The notes under the pieces: generated by a model
What the model saw: the letters and a program-made list of their open reading frames with translations, nothing else
Databases searched by the model: none
Told to the model about the DNA's origin: nothing
Part shown: piece after piece, positions 51,509-64,000 of the stretch
Position numbering within the stretch: position 1 is the stretch's first letter
How the letters are laid out: every line of letters starts with the position of its first letter
Position numbers and translations under genes: made by a program
Source of the DNA: Taenia hydatigena
Taxonomy: Eukaryota; Platyhelminthes; Cestoda; Cyclophyllidea; Taeniidae
Length of the DNA stretch: 64,000 nt
Reading direction: 5' to 3'
NCBI GenBank assembly: GCA_036345935.2
Contig: JADWOT020000006.1
Coordinates: forward strand, 7,848,519-7,912,518

Positions 51509-54500
51509 TGCATATTAATCAACCGCTGTGGACTAGTAATGCTTGCACATTGATAGTAGCATGAGTGTTTGCTTGCGCTTCTATTTCTTATTTTGATTCC
51601 TTAAATGTCAGGAGGATGAGCATAATTTTCTAACAAGCATGTTAATTTGTTCAAACTCATTCACTCATTTACCCAACTGCGCAATTAACCTTTTATCGGC
51701 CTAACGAACCTTCCCTAAGCTCAATGCTTTTAGAAGCATTCGGTTACACGTCTTTTTCGGTGATTGGCCGCTGTGAACAGCTTTTCTTCCTTATGTCTCT
51801 ATTGCTGCCGAATTAGATTATCAAGATGTTTGGGTATTCACCAACGTCCCACTGCGTTAATATTTATCCACTTGAGAAACCGTTTTGCTTTTAATTAAAC
51901 TGATGACTAAATAGTATGCGAGGGTTTCACCATTAAAATGAATGCAATTTTGATTCACCATTAGTTATTTTATGGGCTCCAGTTCCACTCTCGATTGTAA
52001 CCAGCCTTGAATTGGGAAGAAACGAGGACATCTGAAGGTCAATTCAGTTGCATGAGGTTTTAAATGGTTTACAGTCCTTCTGGAATATGTGGCTCCCGAT
52101 TTAGAGGTTTGCTGCTTAGACTGGCAGATTACTAACGTTTAGGTTCCTAACAAGGCTATTTTCGCAAGTCGCTAACTTTCTAACCTCACGGGTGGCAGAT
52201 TTTGTAGCGAATAGGGTAGTAATGACGGAAGGAACCCTGTTTTAGAAAAGGCATCTGATGAGTCAGACAAAGGCAAGCGCCCTACGGTGATTCAGCAGTC
52301 ACCCAAGCATGTGCCTACTGTGGAAATGACAAGAGTATGACTCCACTTTTGCCCCATGTGGCAAATTCATTCTAAAACTACAATAAAATTGGTGGGATAC
52401 AGCGGGCTTTCTACGCAGTCAGCTATAAACGATGCACAAAATGGGAAATCGCGAAGGACATGAACGCGATAGAACGCAACAGCAAACATGGACACCGGAT
52501 ACGGTCAGTCCGCTTAAATAGGGGAGGAGGGGATACAAAAAGTAAAACTAATTTGTTGATTGTCCTCTTGCACCATTTGTGAATGGTGTGGCGAAAAGTG
52601 AATGCTTAGTGTCAGTCCTCACCAGAGTAGGAATACTGCTTTCCTCTATTTGTGCGAGATATGCCAGTGTAACTAAAGAAATATCAATATATCGGAGTTT
52701 TGCCACTTTGCATTACCGACACAAATGAAAGTCGTAGGGCTAAAAGTCTTTCAAATCACTAATTAAGAGAAACTTTTTAAAACAATGCAGAGGATGACTA
52801 GGAGTGTAGTGTCATCATGAAATGGAACTAGGATAAAAAATTGTGCGAAAGCCTCTTTAAGCTCTTAGTTGAGACCCATTAAGATTGGGAACAAAAGCTT
52901 TAATGAATGACTCCACGCAGTTATCTCACCGTAACCCACCTATCTGCGTTAACTCGAATCAGTTTTAGATGCTAAAATAGGTTCTGATTAGCCCTATTTA
53001 ACCACCATAGTAGCAGCGTCTGAGCATTACAGAACTGACGGTTTCTGCAAATAATACCTGTTAATTCGATTTATTACAGGCTCAGAATTTACCTTAAAAT
53101 TTGTTTGCTGCCCTCAGATTTTCATTTCAGCACTTAGATTGCTGCATATCGATTAAGCCCATAAACTTGGAAACCTTCAAACTGGCAAAGGAAGCGCAGA
53201 CTTAATTCAGCGAGTCACGTAAAGCCAGGAGGCGTTTAATAATTTCACTCAGGCGGAGAGTCTTGCCTAGGATGCTGGCTCGATTGCTAAACAGGGAAGA
53301 AACTTTGGCAATTGGCATTCGCCTTAGCCAAGGCCCGGAGCTTAGTCACCATAGCGCCGGCCTTTAAGTTAAGTCGGGCTGCCCGATGCGCGTCGCATTT
53401 TTTGATTGGTCTGGGGGCTATCGATTGCCAAGGCAGCTTTTGCAGGTGCGCACACGCGCACAGTGAATCACGCTGCCACGCGTAATGCGCATGCGCATGT
53501 GAGTGGGTGGGCATCGCTGCATGCCAGTGCCCACAAGCTCCACGTTGCTATGGTACGAGAAGAAAGACTCGTTTGGTTTGTTTTAAGTGCACACGCAGTT
53601 GAGCTTAGCAACGCGAGAGAATCGCTTCAGTCGTCACTCTGGCGACACATTGTATGAGGCGTAATGAAACGCTTGCCCCTATAATACGAGCTTTTGTATA
53701 ATCATTTAAATTTATGAGTTGGAATGATAATGTAGATAAGACTGCAGGTGAATGTTGGAAGGGTGTGTTAAAGGTGTAGACGATAATAAGCTTCCCATTG
53801 AAACGTAGGTTCGAATTTAGCTAGCCGGCCGAATGGAGGCAAGAATCCGACTGGTGAGCGAAAAGTAGATTGGTAGTGTGAATATTCACTCATTGAGTTC
53901 CCGAGAGCCATTTCTGCGCCTTATTTGATTTCGCCCCTAGAAACATTCCTAAAGGGAATGAATTTCACTGCTCTATATTGACTTCCTATTGAAGAGTAGC
54001 CCTTAGTTAAGCGATTTGCCTTTTGCATGGCAATTATCGCTTAGTCTTAAGTAATAGTGGTGCATAAAATAATCGATAGCAGGCCAAGTATGCTATCTGA
54101 TTATTGATTATGGCGAAACCGAATTGGGTGTCGCCTATATTTTAAATGTGGCATAAGTTTGATTCACAAACCGGCAATAAAACAATTCAATCTCTTAGTT
54201 ATTGCCACCCCCAATGTAACAGAGCCCACACTCTGGGGCAGTGGTGACCTGAGTTGCATTCGCATTTGAACAACGTAACCTAGAGGCCACAAATTAAAAT
54301 TAACGAAGAATAAACGTGTTGACACACAACTTGGCTCCAATGTACAAAATATTTGCCTGATTAAGTATAAACATGAATTTCTAAAGTTGAACGTACAACA
54401 AATGTGGAACCTAAGATGTGAGCCTTACCGGCAAGTAAAAAAGTGGTTGTCAGTCCACAAGAGGATTCCACTCACAGACAGCCAATAAAGTTGGTGCCCT

Positions 54501-55087
54501 TCACCTAAATCTTCGTTTCAATACACCAACCGCATTAAATATGCACAGCGCAATAGGACGGCTTCAGATCAGCCGCTTTGAGCGACACCGAAGTCGAATG
54601 AAACATCGGACATAGCTTAGACACCCAAACATTCCAACACGGTTCCCACATAATGCATAGTAAATAATTCAGGCGATTATGTGGAACAACTCAGTGATGT
54701 GAGCCCAAATCGTAAGAGGTCAACTTAGGGTTTAGTGCGATCGAAGCGTTGTAGCAAACAGATCTAAATGTCAACTTGTGCGTCCTTAAATAGGCCTGAT
54801 TAGGAGGCCGAGCGGTTAAGCTTTTATGAAAAGTTATTGAAGAAGAATATACAATCCTCCAAACATTGATGACCTCTTCTTAACCGGATTATGATGGAAT
54901 AATAACATAGAATTCAAAATTAGCGACAACAGAAACAACATGCAGATGTTTAAATTTAATTGATGATGGAAATAAGACACGAAGTTGACACGAAAGATGG
55001 GAACGTAAGAGAAAATGAAGAGCACACAGGGAGAAGAGACGAGTAGACTATTGATAAACACTTAGAGCTGTGATATCAATCGGTGAT
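51509..55087. other. Intergenic; A+C-rich next to tubulin, CpG-rich patch inside
   Basis: No gene was recognised. 53340-53560 is a CpG-rich patch, listed separately. About 54200-55080, downstream of alpha-tubulin, is A+C-rich on +. A lone tRNA A-box look-alike occurs at about 54808 without the rest of a tRNA. Confidence 0.45.
53340..53560. other. CpG-rich patch with alternating purine-pyrimidine runs
   Basis: Contains GTGCGCACACGCGCACAGTG and TGCGCATGCGCATGTGAG, alternating runs of the kind that can adopt Z-DNA, in an otherwise AT-rich intergenic region. Open frames on both strands cross it but show no known family. It could be an unassigned promoter. Confidence 0.5.
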
Positions 55088-56526
<1,439 letters not shown>

Positions 56527-56619
56527 CTTGAAAAAGAAACAGGAGACCTCGAGGAACAAACGGAGCACGAGGGCAGTTGCGAACCTACGCAAAGTGGCAT
56601 GAAGCTTACGATCGCTAAC

Positions 56620-56626
56620 TTTTATA
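56620..56626 (-). promoter_or_regulatory. TATA box of alpha-tubulin
   Basis: TATAAAA in the context GGGGCTATAAAAGTTAG on the minus strand, about 95 nt upstream of the ATG. It predicts a start near 56590-56597. Confidence 0.75.
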
Positions 56627-56650
56627 GCCCCAGCTAAAGCTACAACTTTG

Positions 56651-56657
56651 ATTGGCT
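56651..56657 (-). promoter_or_regulatory. CCAAT box, sense orientation
   Basis: AGCCAAT on the minus strand about 30 nt upstream of the TATA box, at typical NF-Y-site spacing. Confidence 0.6.
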
Positions 56658-56665
56658 AACGGGGA

Positions 56666-56670
56666 CCAAT
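56666..56670 (+). promoter_or_regulatory. Second CCAAT box, inverted
   Basis: CCAAT on the + strand (ATTGG in the tubulin sense), 10 nt from the first. Paired CCAAT boxes fit a strong housekeeping promoter. Confidence 0.5.
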
Positions 56671-57992
56671 GAGAAAAGGCCTGGTTGTGCTGTACGCACT
56701 TTGCAGGTGGGCTTTAACCGCCTTGTTACTGCCACATGTCAATTCTGGCATTGGCTAAGATCGATTCGCTAAATTAAAGAAGCACGAAAGCGAATCTATC
56801 TCAAGTTAATGCAAGGTGGATTAAAAAGGCACAGTTGTTGTTTGGCTGTCTAACTGGGTTTTGATCGAAATTGGGACACTGAAACGAATTCGTTTTAGTC
56901 TGCTAACGTGGCGATCAGTAGTATGAGTGATGGCGACGGACACTAGATAGTACTTTCAGTTTTGTGGAACAAACAAATGTTCAGCTGACAAGTTTTTTTC
57001 TTCATGATCGTTGGATTAATTGGTAGCTAAACTTATATCACACACCACTTTAACAATTGGGGACGAAGTTTAGCGTTATGACTCCCTTAAAATAAGCAAT
57101 GCTTCAATTTTGTTAAAATACACTTTGAGGACCAATTTAGCCCATTTGAAAGGCAAATTTAGAATGTTGGGACAGCAACTGGGTAGAAGTAATCAGTTAA
57201 TGTGGGCGTATGTTTAACCATTTACTAGTTCCATAAACGTATTGCGACCGCATGAAGTATGTAATCTGTTTGCTACGATGAACATATTTGGATCCCACAT
57301 AGAAGACACTGTAATGCTCTGCGGTTAATCTCGAATTTCGATTTCCACCCTTGGATCAATGCATGTGGGAAAATATGCGACCGTCAATTAGTTTTAAATG
57401 GGTGAGCATATGATAATAAATAAACCAAAGTAATAGTTTTTATTCCTGACTCATTAATAATGGACTAACGTCATTAATAATGGGGCTGGCAAGCTAAACT
57501 ACTAAATATGCTGGATGCGTCTGAGCGAAAAGAAGATTCGTTTAAAGCATTTCAAGAGAGTGTATTCACTTTACTAATTTTCATACATTTAGGAAATATA
57601 TAATCAGAGGTTCCCACTTTTACATAAATATTGGAGTATCGAGAGAATTTACAAGGGTGTAGTTAAGCGAACTAAAGACATCTGTTCGATCAGTTAAACC
57701 CAGTACTTCTAGGTTATTATAAGTTCCGTGGATCTTAAAAATCATGTTAACAAGCAATATCAGACCCGTTAGTTGAAATGACAGTAAAAAATATGGGCAT
57801 ATGTGACGTCGACCTCACAAAAGTTGCAAACCTTCTTGTGATCTTTTAACTTGTGTAACTGTAAGTTTAGGTAGAGGAGTGTATTAGATCAACAGTCCTA
57901 CGCTTATTTCCACAGTAACCCTTTATTCCGTTCATTAATATTTTACACACCTCCATGGAATGCCTCCTGACGACTATAGTGGAGGCTAAAAG
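56671..57992. other. Region between tubulin and the solo LTR
   Basis: Upstream of the tubulin promoter. AT-rich, no gene or repeat recognised apart from a short direct repeat (CATTAATAATGG twice near 57450-57482). Confidence 0.5.
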
Positions 57993-58177
57993 TGTGGCGT
58001 CCCGAGGCTCCCTTAAGGCAAAAGAAGGCAAAGTGGCAGGATAGAATATATATATTCACCGGACAGAGGGAAAACGGCTGCTGGCGTGGCCCAGAGGCCA
58101 GCCCACGCAGCTAGGGCAATATGGCCACCTCTGTGACCTTGACAGAAACCGGCAGTTCTAACAAACAAAGCACTACA
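57993..58177 (-). repeat. Young solo LTR upstream of alpha-tubulin
   Basis: 185 bp, nearly identical to the LTRs of the intact TRIM (two differences, close to the ends: TGTGGCG and AGCACTACA). Perfect target duplication AAAAG (57988-57992 and 58178-58182). LTR sense is minus, the same as alpha-tubulin, about 1.5 kb upstream of its ATG. It is the product of LTR-LTR recombination of a full element. Confidence 0.95.
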
Positions 58178-58811
58178 AAAAGGACTTCAGTTTAATGGTT
58201 TGAGAGAGATGACAGATATTTGTGTTTAATATCATTGAGCGGTTCCGCATCAACAGAGGACACTTGATAATATTAAGGATTGTCTTTGAGTAACACGAGA
58301 CCTACACAGCAGATTACCGAGAATCAGGTAAAAAGTCGCGTGGAAAAAGAAATAAGTAATTTAAAACCTGAAATAATGTTTCTATGGTCTATCTAGCAAC
58401 TTGATAACCAAGTCGAGTTTGAGTGCTAACTGGTAAAAAACCCTTCGTAGGTTATAGTAACTACTATTAAATTCGACAACAGATAACATTTAGACAATCA
58501 CCGCTTTAAAGCTAATAGAAGCCAACACGCAATAGTATGTAGCTTGATGAATAAAGTTTCTAAGTAAAATATGCAAATCGGAGAGACCCAGGGGTACAAG
58601 TTGGTTATCGGCGCAGAAAAGTTTATCCAAATACCGGCTTTCTCGCCTGAATATGGTCAGCTCTTTAAGCTTAGGACCACAACAACTGCAATCAAACAAC
58701 AAAGCTGGCTGTTTTTAAATACCAATTTAGTTTGTTTGGTTACACTATTAGACCAGCGATATTTTTAGGCGGAGTTCTCTTTGTTTCTCGTGCGCTTCGG
58801 GTAGTTACTGA
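58178..58811. other. PWP2 upstream region
   Basis: AT-rich promoter side of PWP2. An acceptor-like ATTTTTAG at about 58769 could be a 5' UTR or trans-splice site; no TATA box is clear. Confidence 0.4.
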
Positions 58812-61800
58812 ATGAAGCTCAGTTTCAAAGTTTGTTTCCGTATTTAGTCTAGTTGCTCATAGTTTACGAATCTATTTGGAACGGTTTACAAGTCTGGAAA
58901 CTTGGAATTCACCCATAATGGATCATGCCTCTTAAGTCCTGTGGGAAACCATGTTACAATATTTCATTTGCTCCGGTTTGTCTGAAGCTTATTCTTTATC
59001 CATCCCTTAGAGATGAGGCTCGTACTATTTTTGTAAACAGTCAGTTCAACCTGACTCATGTCGCAGCATCACCTATATTGCCAGTTATTTTTGCGGTCAA
59101 CACAAGTAGTGTTGTCAGATTATTTACTAAGTCCTAGACGGCGATGGATCGCTTGTATCTCTTCTTTCTGGGAACGTTATTAATACGTATAAGTTCCGTC
59201 ATCCCATATCAGCCCTTGCTTTCAGTCCAAATGGGAAGTAGGTTTTTGCTTTTTGACATTCCTCCAGATATTTGGCCATTTCCAAGAACCACTGTATCAT
59301 GGTCTTTCTTGCTCCAGAACCCAAACGAAGTGCGAACTCACTAGAGTTATACCGCTTCTTATATGGCTTCCAGGATTCCATCAAAAATATTGATTGGTCA
59401 TCAGACTCAAGGTATTGGGTTCTCAAATAAATAATGCCTCTACGTCTAATAGGTTCGTAATCGCTGGCAGCGATGACATGACAGCACGCATACTCTCTGT
59501 GAGAAAATGTCAAAATCTAATTATTTACACTCTCTCTGGTCACAAGGCCCCAGTCTTCGCCATGTTCTGCAGCGACGATGCTCTCAATTGCTTCACTCTC
59601 AGCACCGATGGAGAATTGAAACTGTGGACTTGTGACACGAAGCTAAACGACATGGATGTTAGAGCGAAGGCGGAGGGAGAAGAGATCGCGAAAGCCACCT
59701 TCCGCCTGACTTCGAAGTACTTCTATCGAAACGCGTTAGATCACCGCATTCCTGAGTCCATTACTACTATTGCCTATCATCGCAAATTACAGATGTTGGT
59801 GGCTGGATTTGAGAATGGTGTTGTCATGCTGCATCAGCTGCCTGAGTTCACGCTCATCGACAGAACCAGGTACTTTTTCACACCCTCTTGAGTTAATCTA
59901 CATGAAAAAATAATAGTTTAGTCAATGTACATGTTTAACTATGCCATTCAACCGATTTGCGGTCGCAGCTAATTTGCTTGGGGTTAAGTGCCAATGATTT
60001 TTGAAAAGTGGTTGCCTCGTTAAATACTATCTGTTATGTTTACTTGAGGCTCGTTATTCTTGGTCTTCGAATTGTTGAAACATCAGAAAGAGAAACGAAT
60101 GTTATCTATCATCGAAAACCAAGTTTAGAACGTTCTATGTTGTCCATGATGCATGCATTGGATCCGCGGTGACTGATATCTACTGGGTCTTAATCACCTT
60201 GTTGTGTGCTAGTTACAACAGTTAGTGTTTACCCAAAGCCTTTTTGAGAGAATCAGTGTATCCAACGCTTGGCTAAGTTCTTCATAATCCAGTCAATTAA
60301 ACTTCCAAAACGCAACGTACAGATCGTATTTGTGAGAGAGTTCTCATTGAAAGTTTTCGGTGGGTCGTTTCTGTGTGCTGTGTTTTCAAATACTTTTATT
60401 TCAATAGCTTCTTAGTGTACCTTACATTATTTACCCAGATGAAATAATCCTTGCTACTTTTTTGAAGCAGCTAGAAATAATTTTGGTTCTAATTCAGCTG
60501 AGCAGCTGGGACAGATAAAGGGATCAAATAATGAAAAAACTTGCTAGTTACAGTGTCTGTAGCGGACACGGGTAATCTGTGAATCTTTCGATCCATCGAT
60601 TCGTTTTATCCAGCAGCATTCATAAATAGAGTGGTTCGATAGGGATATGCCAGTGGTGCATATCAGTTAAAAGTGAAGGCTCGAATATTTTGATATCCTA
60701 ATCTACCAATTCAGACCTTTAATGCACTCTTACCGTCCACACCTAGTAAAATGTTACCGTTCTTGAGATAACTATGCAGGCAGTGTCCAAAATGCATAGA
60801 TTGCTGCTAAAGTGAGGCTTTTGTTGTCAGACTCCAACAAATGGTAAGTGTAGTCTGAATCGTCTCCCTAGGAACTAATCCATTCTGTCGCTTTAATTGA
60901 AAAGTGAGTGGTGAAATTGCAGATGTAATTCCCAAAATATTACTGAATATGCAATGATGGAGTGGAATACATTATCTTCTCTTGAACCAAGAAAACTAGC
61001 AGCGTTTGTGTTGGAAAGTTTTTGGGATCCCCACCATTATTTTCACTACTACAGGGTTCGGATAATCGCATCGCTAAGGTCGCCTTTTGCTTTGTAGACT
61101 ATTGGTGGATCCACTGAGCGCATTGTCGATAAGTCCTGCCGGGGATTGGGTGGCGATGGCCTCGGAGGGCAGCGGAGGTGGAGGTGGCGGCAATTTGGCG
61201 GTGTGGGAATGGCGCAGTCGGTGCGCCTACCTGCGTGCCGCTTCTCACGCCGCAAATGAGGTTGCCGGCCTCGCCTACTCCCCAGATGGGCGCCTCCTAG
61301 CCACTGGAGGGCGAGACGCCAAGGTGCGGCTCTGGCGAGTAGCCTCGGGTGGTCGGGCCGTCGTCACCTTTCATGAACATGCCGCGCCCGTCGTCGCTGT
61401 AGCCTTCCCCGCTACCAAACCTAAGGTTCTCCTCTCCGCCAGTCTTGATGGCACAATAAGGGCCTTCGATTTGAATAGGTCGGTTAACTTTTTGTCCATT
61501 TGGTGCTTTATTTGTTCTCGATCACGTTGCACGCCTTATCATCCTGTGAGTGGATGTTTTCAACCCCCAGAATTTACAGGCGGCTAGTATTACAAATAAC
61601 ACCAGTGTAATCACGCTACCAACGCGTTGTTCGAATCGCGGTGATCTGAAGAAGCTCGCATAGTTAAATGTTCATTCGAAACAAGCATTGTTCGGTCTTT
61701 TTGCTTGGCTCTAGGCAACTGCTTGCCTGTTGGCGACCAGTTTTAATTATGCCAAATATGCCGTTAAAAGAATCCCGAAATGATCGAATGCTCGAGTCTG

Positions 61801-62954
61801 GGTAGCAACCTCCCAGTTTTCTTCCATTACTAGGAACTGGCATGAGTAATTGGAAGGCGCACGACCCATGGAGATGTTTGTTGAATGTAGGTTTTACGGA
61901 ATTTTACGTCTGCTCCTTTATGATTGATGTCTGCGAACTAATAATGCCCAATACGATATGAATTATATGTAGACCTTGCCAAAAATTGATGATGTTTGAA
62001 CACGATTCACCTACTGGTGACGGCTTGACTGCTTGTGGATCGGGCGAACTGACAAGTGTGTCCCCATTGGGGTCGCCTTTGTTGGGTAATTTGTTGGTCT
62101 TAATTCTACGAATGCTGCCTCTCAACCCCTCATGTAGTCATTTGCATAAGTTATGAAATCCTTCTCTCAACAGTCTAACGCTGCTGCGCATAAATTACTT
62201 TTCTAGCATTAGTTTTGTTCAACAGGGAATGTGGGATTTAATTCATTTACGCATGTCTACTATGATCTGATATGGATTATAGCATCCCTTTGGGCTGGTG
62301 GTGAGGTTCATCCGTTTTGGCTGATTGTTATAAGTGGATCCAATGTCCCAGTGAAAATTCCCAAAGTCGAATACTTGGCTATCGAATTTGATTATCTTAG
62401 TTATGTGTGTAATTTATTGAACAAACATTCCTACTATTCGTTTTCGATGCCTACTATTGAGATGAAAGACACCTCTTGCCATTTGACTTTAAAATAATTG
62501 GTGAGGTGATGTGAGCGAACAACCTATGCACGGCCGATATACTGCAATTTAAGAATTGCTTTTACTTAAAGTAACATAGTAGTATATGCAATATGTTTCA
62601 GATATCGTAATTTTCGGACAATGTCAGTACCCAACCGTGGCGGGGTGCAGTTCTCCTGCCTAGCGGTGGACTCGACCGGCGAGTTGGTGGCCAGTGGAGC
62701 TTTGGATGCCTTTGAGGGCTTTGTCTTTGCCATACGGACCGGAGACCTCCTAGTCTCCCTCACCGGCCACACGGCGCCCATCTCTGCGATACAATTCAAA
62801 CCCGCGTTGGAGCAGTTTGGCCGATTAGAGGTCCTCACTGCCAGCTGGGATGCTTCCGTCCGTACCTGGAGTCTGGCTGAGTGCGAAGCTGCCACTGGTG
62901 GTGGCGAGGGTAGCGGATGCACTTTGTTGGAGACCATCTCTGTACCCTTGGACG
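58812..62954 (+). CDS. PWP2: Periodic tryptophan protein 2 (UTP-B subunit), 5' part
   Basis: WD40-repeat protein of the U3 snoRNP/SSU processome, needed in the nucleolus for 18S rRNA processing. Model: exons 58812-58829, 58863-58975, 59011-59105, 59138-59237, 59268-59411, 59453-59869, 61098-61478 and 62602-62954. These encode 540 residues; the rest of the roughly 900-residue protein lies beyond the window. Introns are 33, 35, 32, 30, 41, 1228 and 1123 nt, and every phase agrees. Joined, they read MKLSFKFTNLFGTVYKSGNL, SPVGNHVTIFHL, HPISALAFSPNGKYLAI, DSRFVIAGSDDM, YTLSGHKAPVFAMF, LHQLPEFTLIDRTR, AGDWVAMAS, AGLAYSPDGRLLATGG, DGTIRAFDLNRYRNFRTMS and TASWDASVRTWSLAE, tracking animal PWP2 in order. 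The small 5' exons are invisible unless the micro-introns are removed. The last exon ends in phase 1 at GTGAGT. Confidence 0.95.
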
Positions 62955-64000
62955 GTGAGTCCATCCATCATTAACTTCCTAATCAACTGAAGCGTATCTG
63001 ATGTCGGTTTTGCGGACGATTATGTGACTTTCTTAAAATGACTCTCATATACTTGGAATTTCGCGTATCGAGGCCGAAATATCAAACGGTTCCACAGAGT
63101 TTAAATTTCGTACGTTCAAACAGGATAGTACGCCATTCACAGTACTACCGTTTATTGCGTATGACACAACAAACGGATGTTGCCGTGATGGAAAGATTTT
63201 TAGGATTTACTACCTTAGCCATTTCTAAAAACCAAGTCGACGAGTGGGTCTTTTCATTAGTAGCTTTGGATTTAGTCATCTGAACAAAACGCCGCTAATA
63301 ATTATGCTCTTAGGACGGAAATTAACTTTTACAATTCACTGAATTGAAAGCACTGAATATATTTGAGGAAATTGAACTTGGGTTACGCGATTCTCAAAGG
63401 ATCATCTGATTATTTTGTGCAAACCCCTTAAATTAATATGAATGCCTAAACAGGTGATAGGTATTGATTTCGCTGGTTAACTGATTGGGTCGTATCCTTT
63501 TTTTTTTTCTTGGGTGAGGTATTACTGTTCCTAGACTTAGCAATGTTCAGCACCAGATGCTCCCCATGCCTATCATCTACCTCCATAAACATGGAGACTT
63601 TGGATATAATGTTCTTTTTCGTATAATTGCTGCGTTTTCACTTATCTTTTACTGGTTATAGTCCATAAGTATATTACTGTAGCAATTGGAAATGAAATTA
63701 TAATTATCTTGTAGTGGATAATTTATTTGAAACATGATAATTTCTTATGTCACGAATCAAACTCGTCTTAGCGGCTTCTAAGCACAGTTGCGGGAACAGC
63801 ATAGAAGCTTTTGGAATGTTTTACTAGACTCAACTATTGCCTTGAACTCAGCGCCTAGGAATTCGCGACTCTACTTTTTTTAGAGGCCTTGGTAGACTGT
63901 TTTCTCAAAAACTGGATCTGTTTGATTTACTAGGCATACTTGAAAAAAACTATTTACTTTATTGACCATGGCTGACTCCCTTAAAGATGTCTTCTAATTT
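62955..64000. other. PWP2 intron to the window edge
   Basis: Starts with GTGAGT. No further PWP2 exon could be recognised before 64000. The short open frames have no WD40 character. Confidence 0.6.

Noticed and set aside
53406..53657. Ala/His-rich open frame in the CpG-rich patch
   Set aside because: Alternating GC/CA runs keep both strands open; neither translation shows a domain.
54803..54830. AGGCCGAGCGGTTAAG, like the A box of a leucine or serine tRNA
   Set aside because: No anticodon arm, variable arm or GGTTCGAATCC box follows at the required distance.

Overview
The window is eukaryotic and reads as a taeniid tapeworm (Echinococcus/Taenia group). The reasons are genes with canonical GT-AG introns, many of them only 30-43 nt long; AT-rich intergenic DNA; and several copies of a 185-bp LTR family built like the TRIM retrotransposons (terminal-repeat retrotransposons in miniature) reported from taeniids. 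Genus level is inference. All gene models were made by eye from splice signals, phase and family resemblance. No database search was possible.

Layout: 1-19225 holds the 3' part of a delta-protocadherin-like gene on +: last ectodomain piece, membrane segment and cytoplasmic tail on three exons separated by introns of about 5 and 8 kb. 19226-35299 is almost gene-free, with one degenerate solo LTR at 27690-27867 and one unidentified split open frame at 29450-29754 (-). MGST3 (35300-36027, -) and SmD3 (39516-39952, +) are divergent. The 3.5 kb between them is a pile of TRIM copies, including an intact element at 36484-37335 nested inside an older solo LTR. An intronless PP1-like gene (42941-44023, +) has lost several metal- and phosphate-binding residues. 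A LAPTM4-like lysosomal membrane protein spans 46606-50585 (-). A second nested LTR pair lies at 51127-51508. Alpha-tubulin (55088-56526, -) has a TATA box and two CCAAT boxes. A young solo LTR lies at 57993-58177. The 5' two-thirds of PWP2/UTP1 (58812-62954, +) runs to the right edge.

The genes do not form a pathway. They are mostly housekeeping functions (splicing core, tubulin, ribosome biogenesis, lysosomal sorting, MAPEG enzyme) plus a cell-surface receptor and a probable pseudophosphatase. The most distinctive features are the micro-introns, the repeated LTR insertions next to housekeeping promoters, and the degenerate phosphatase.
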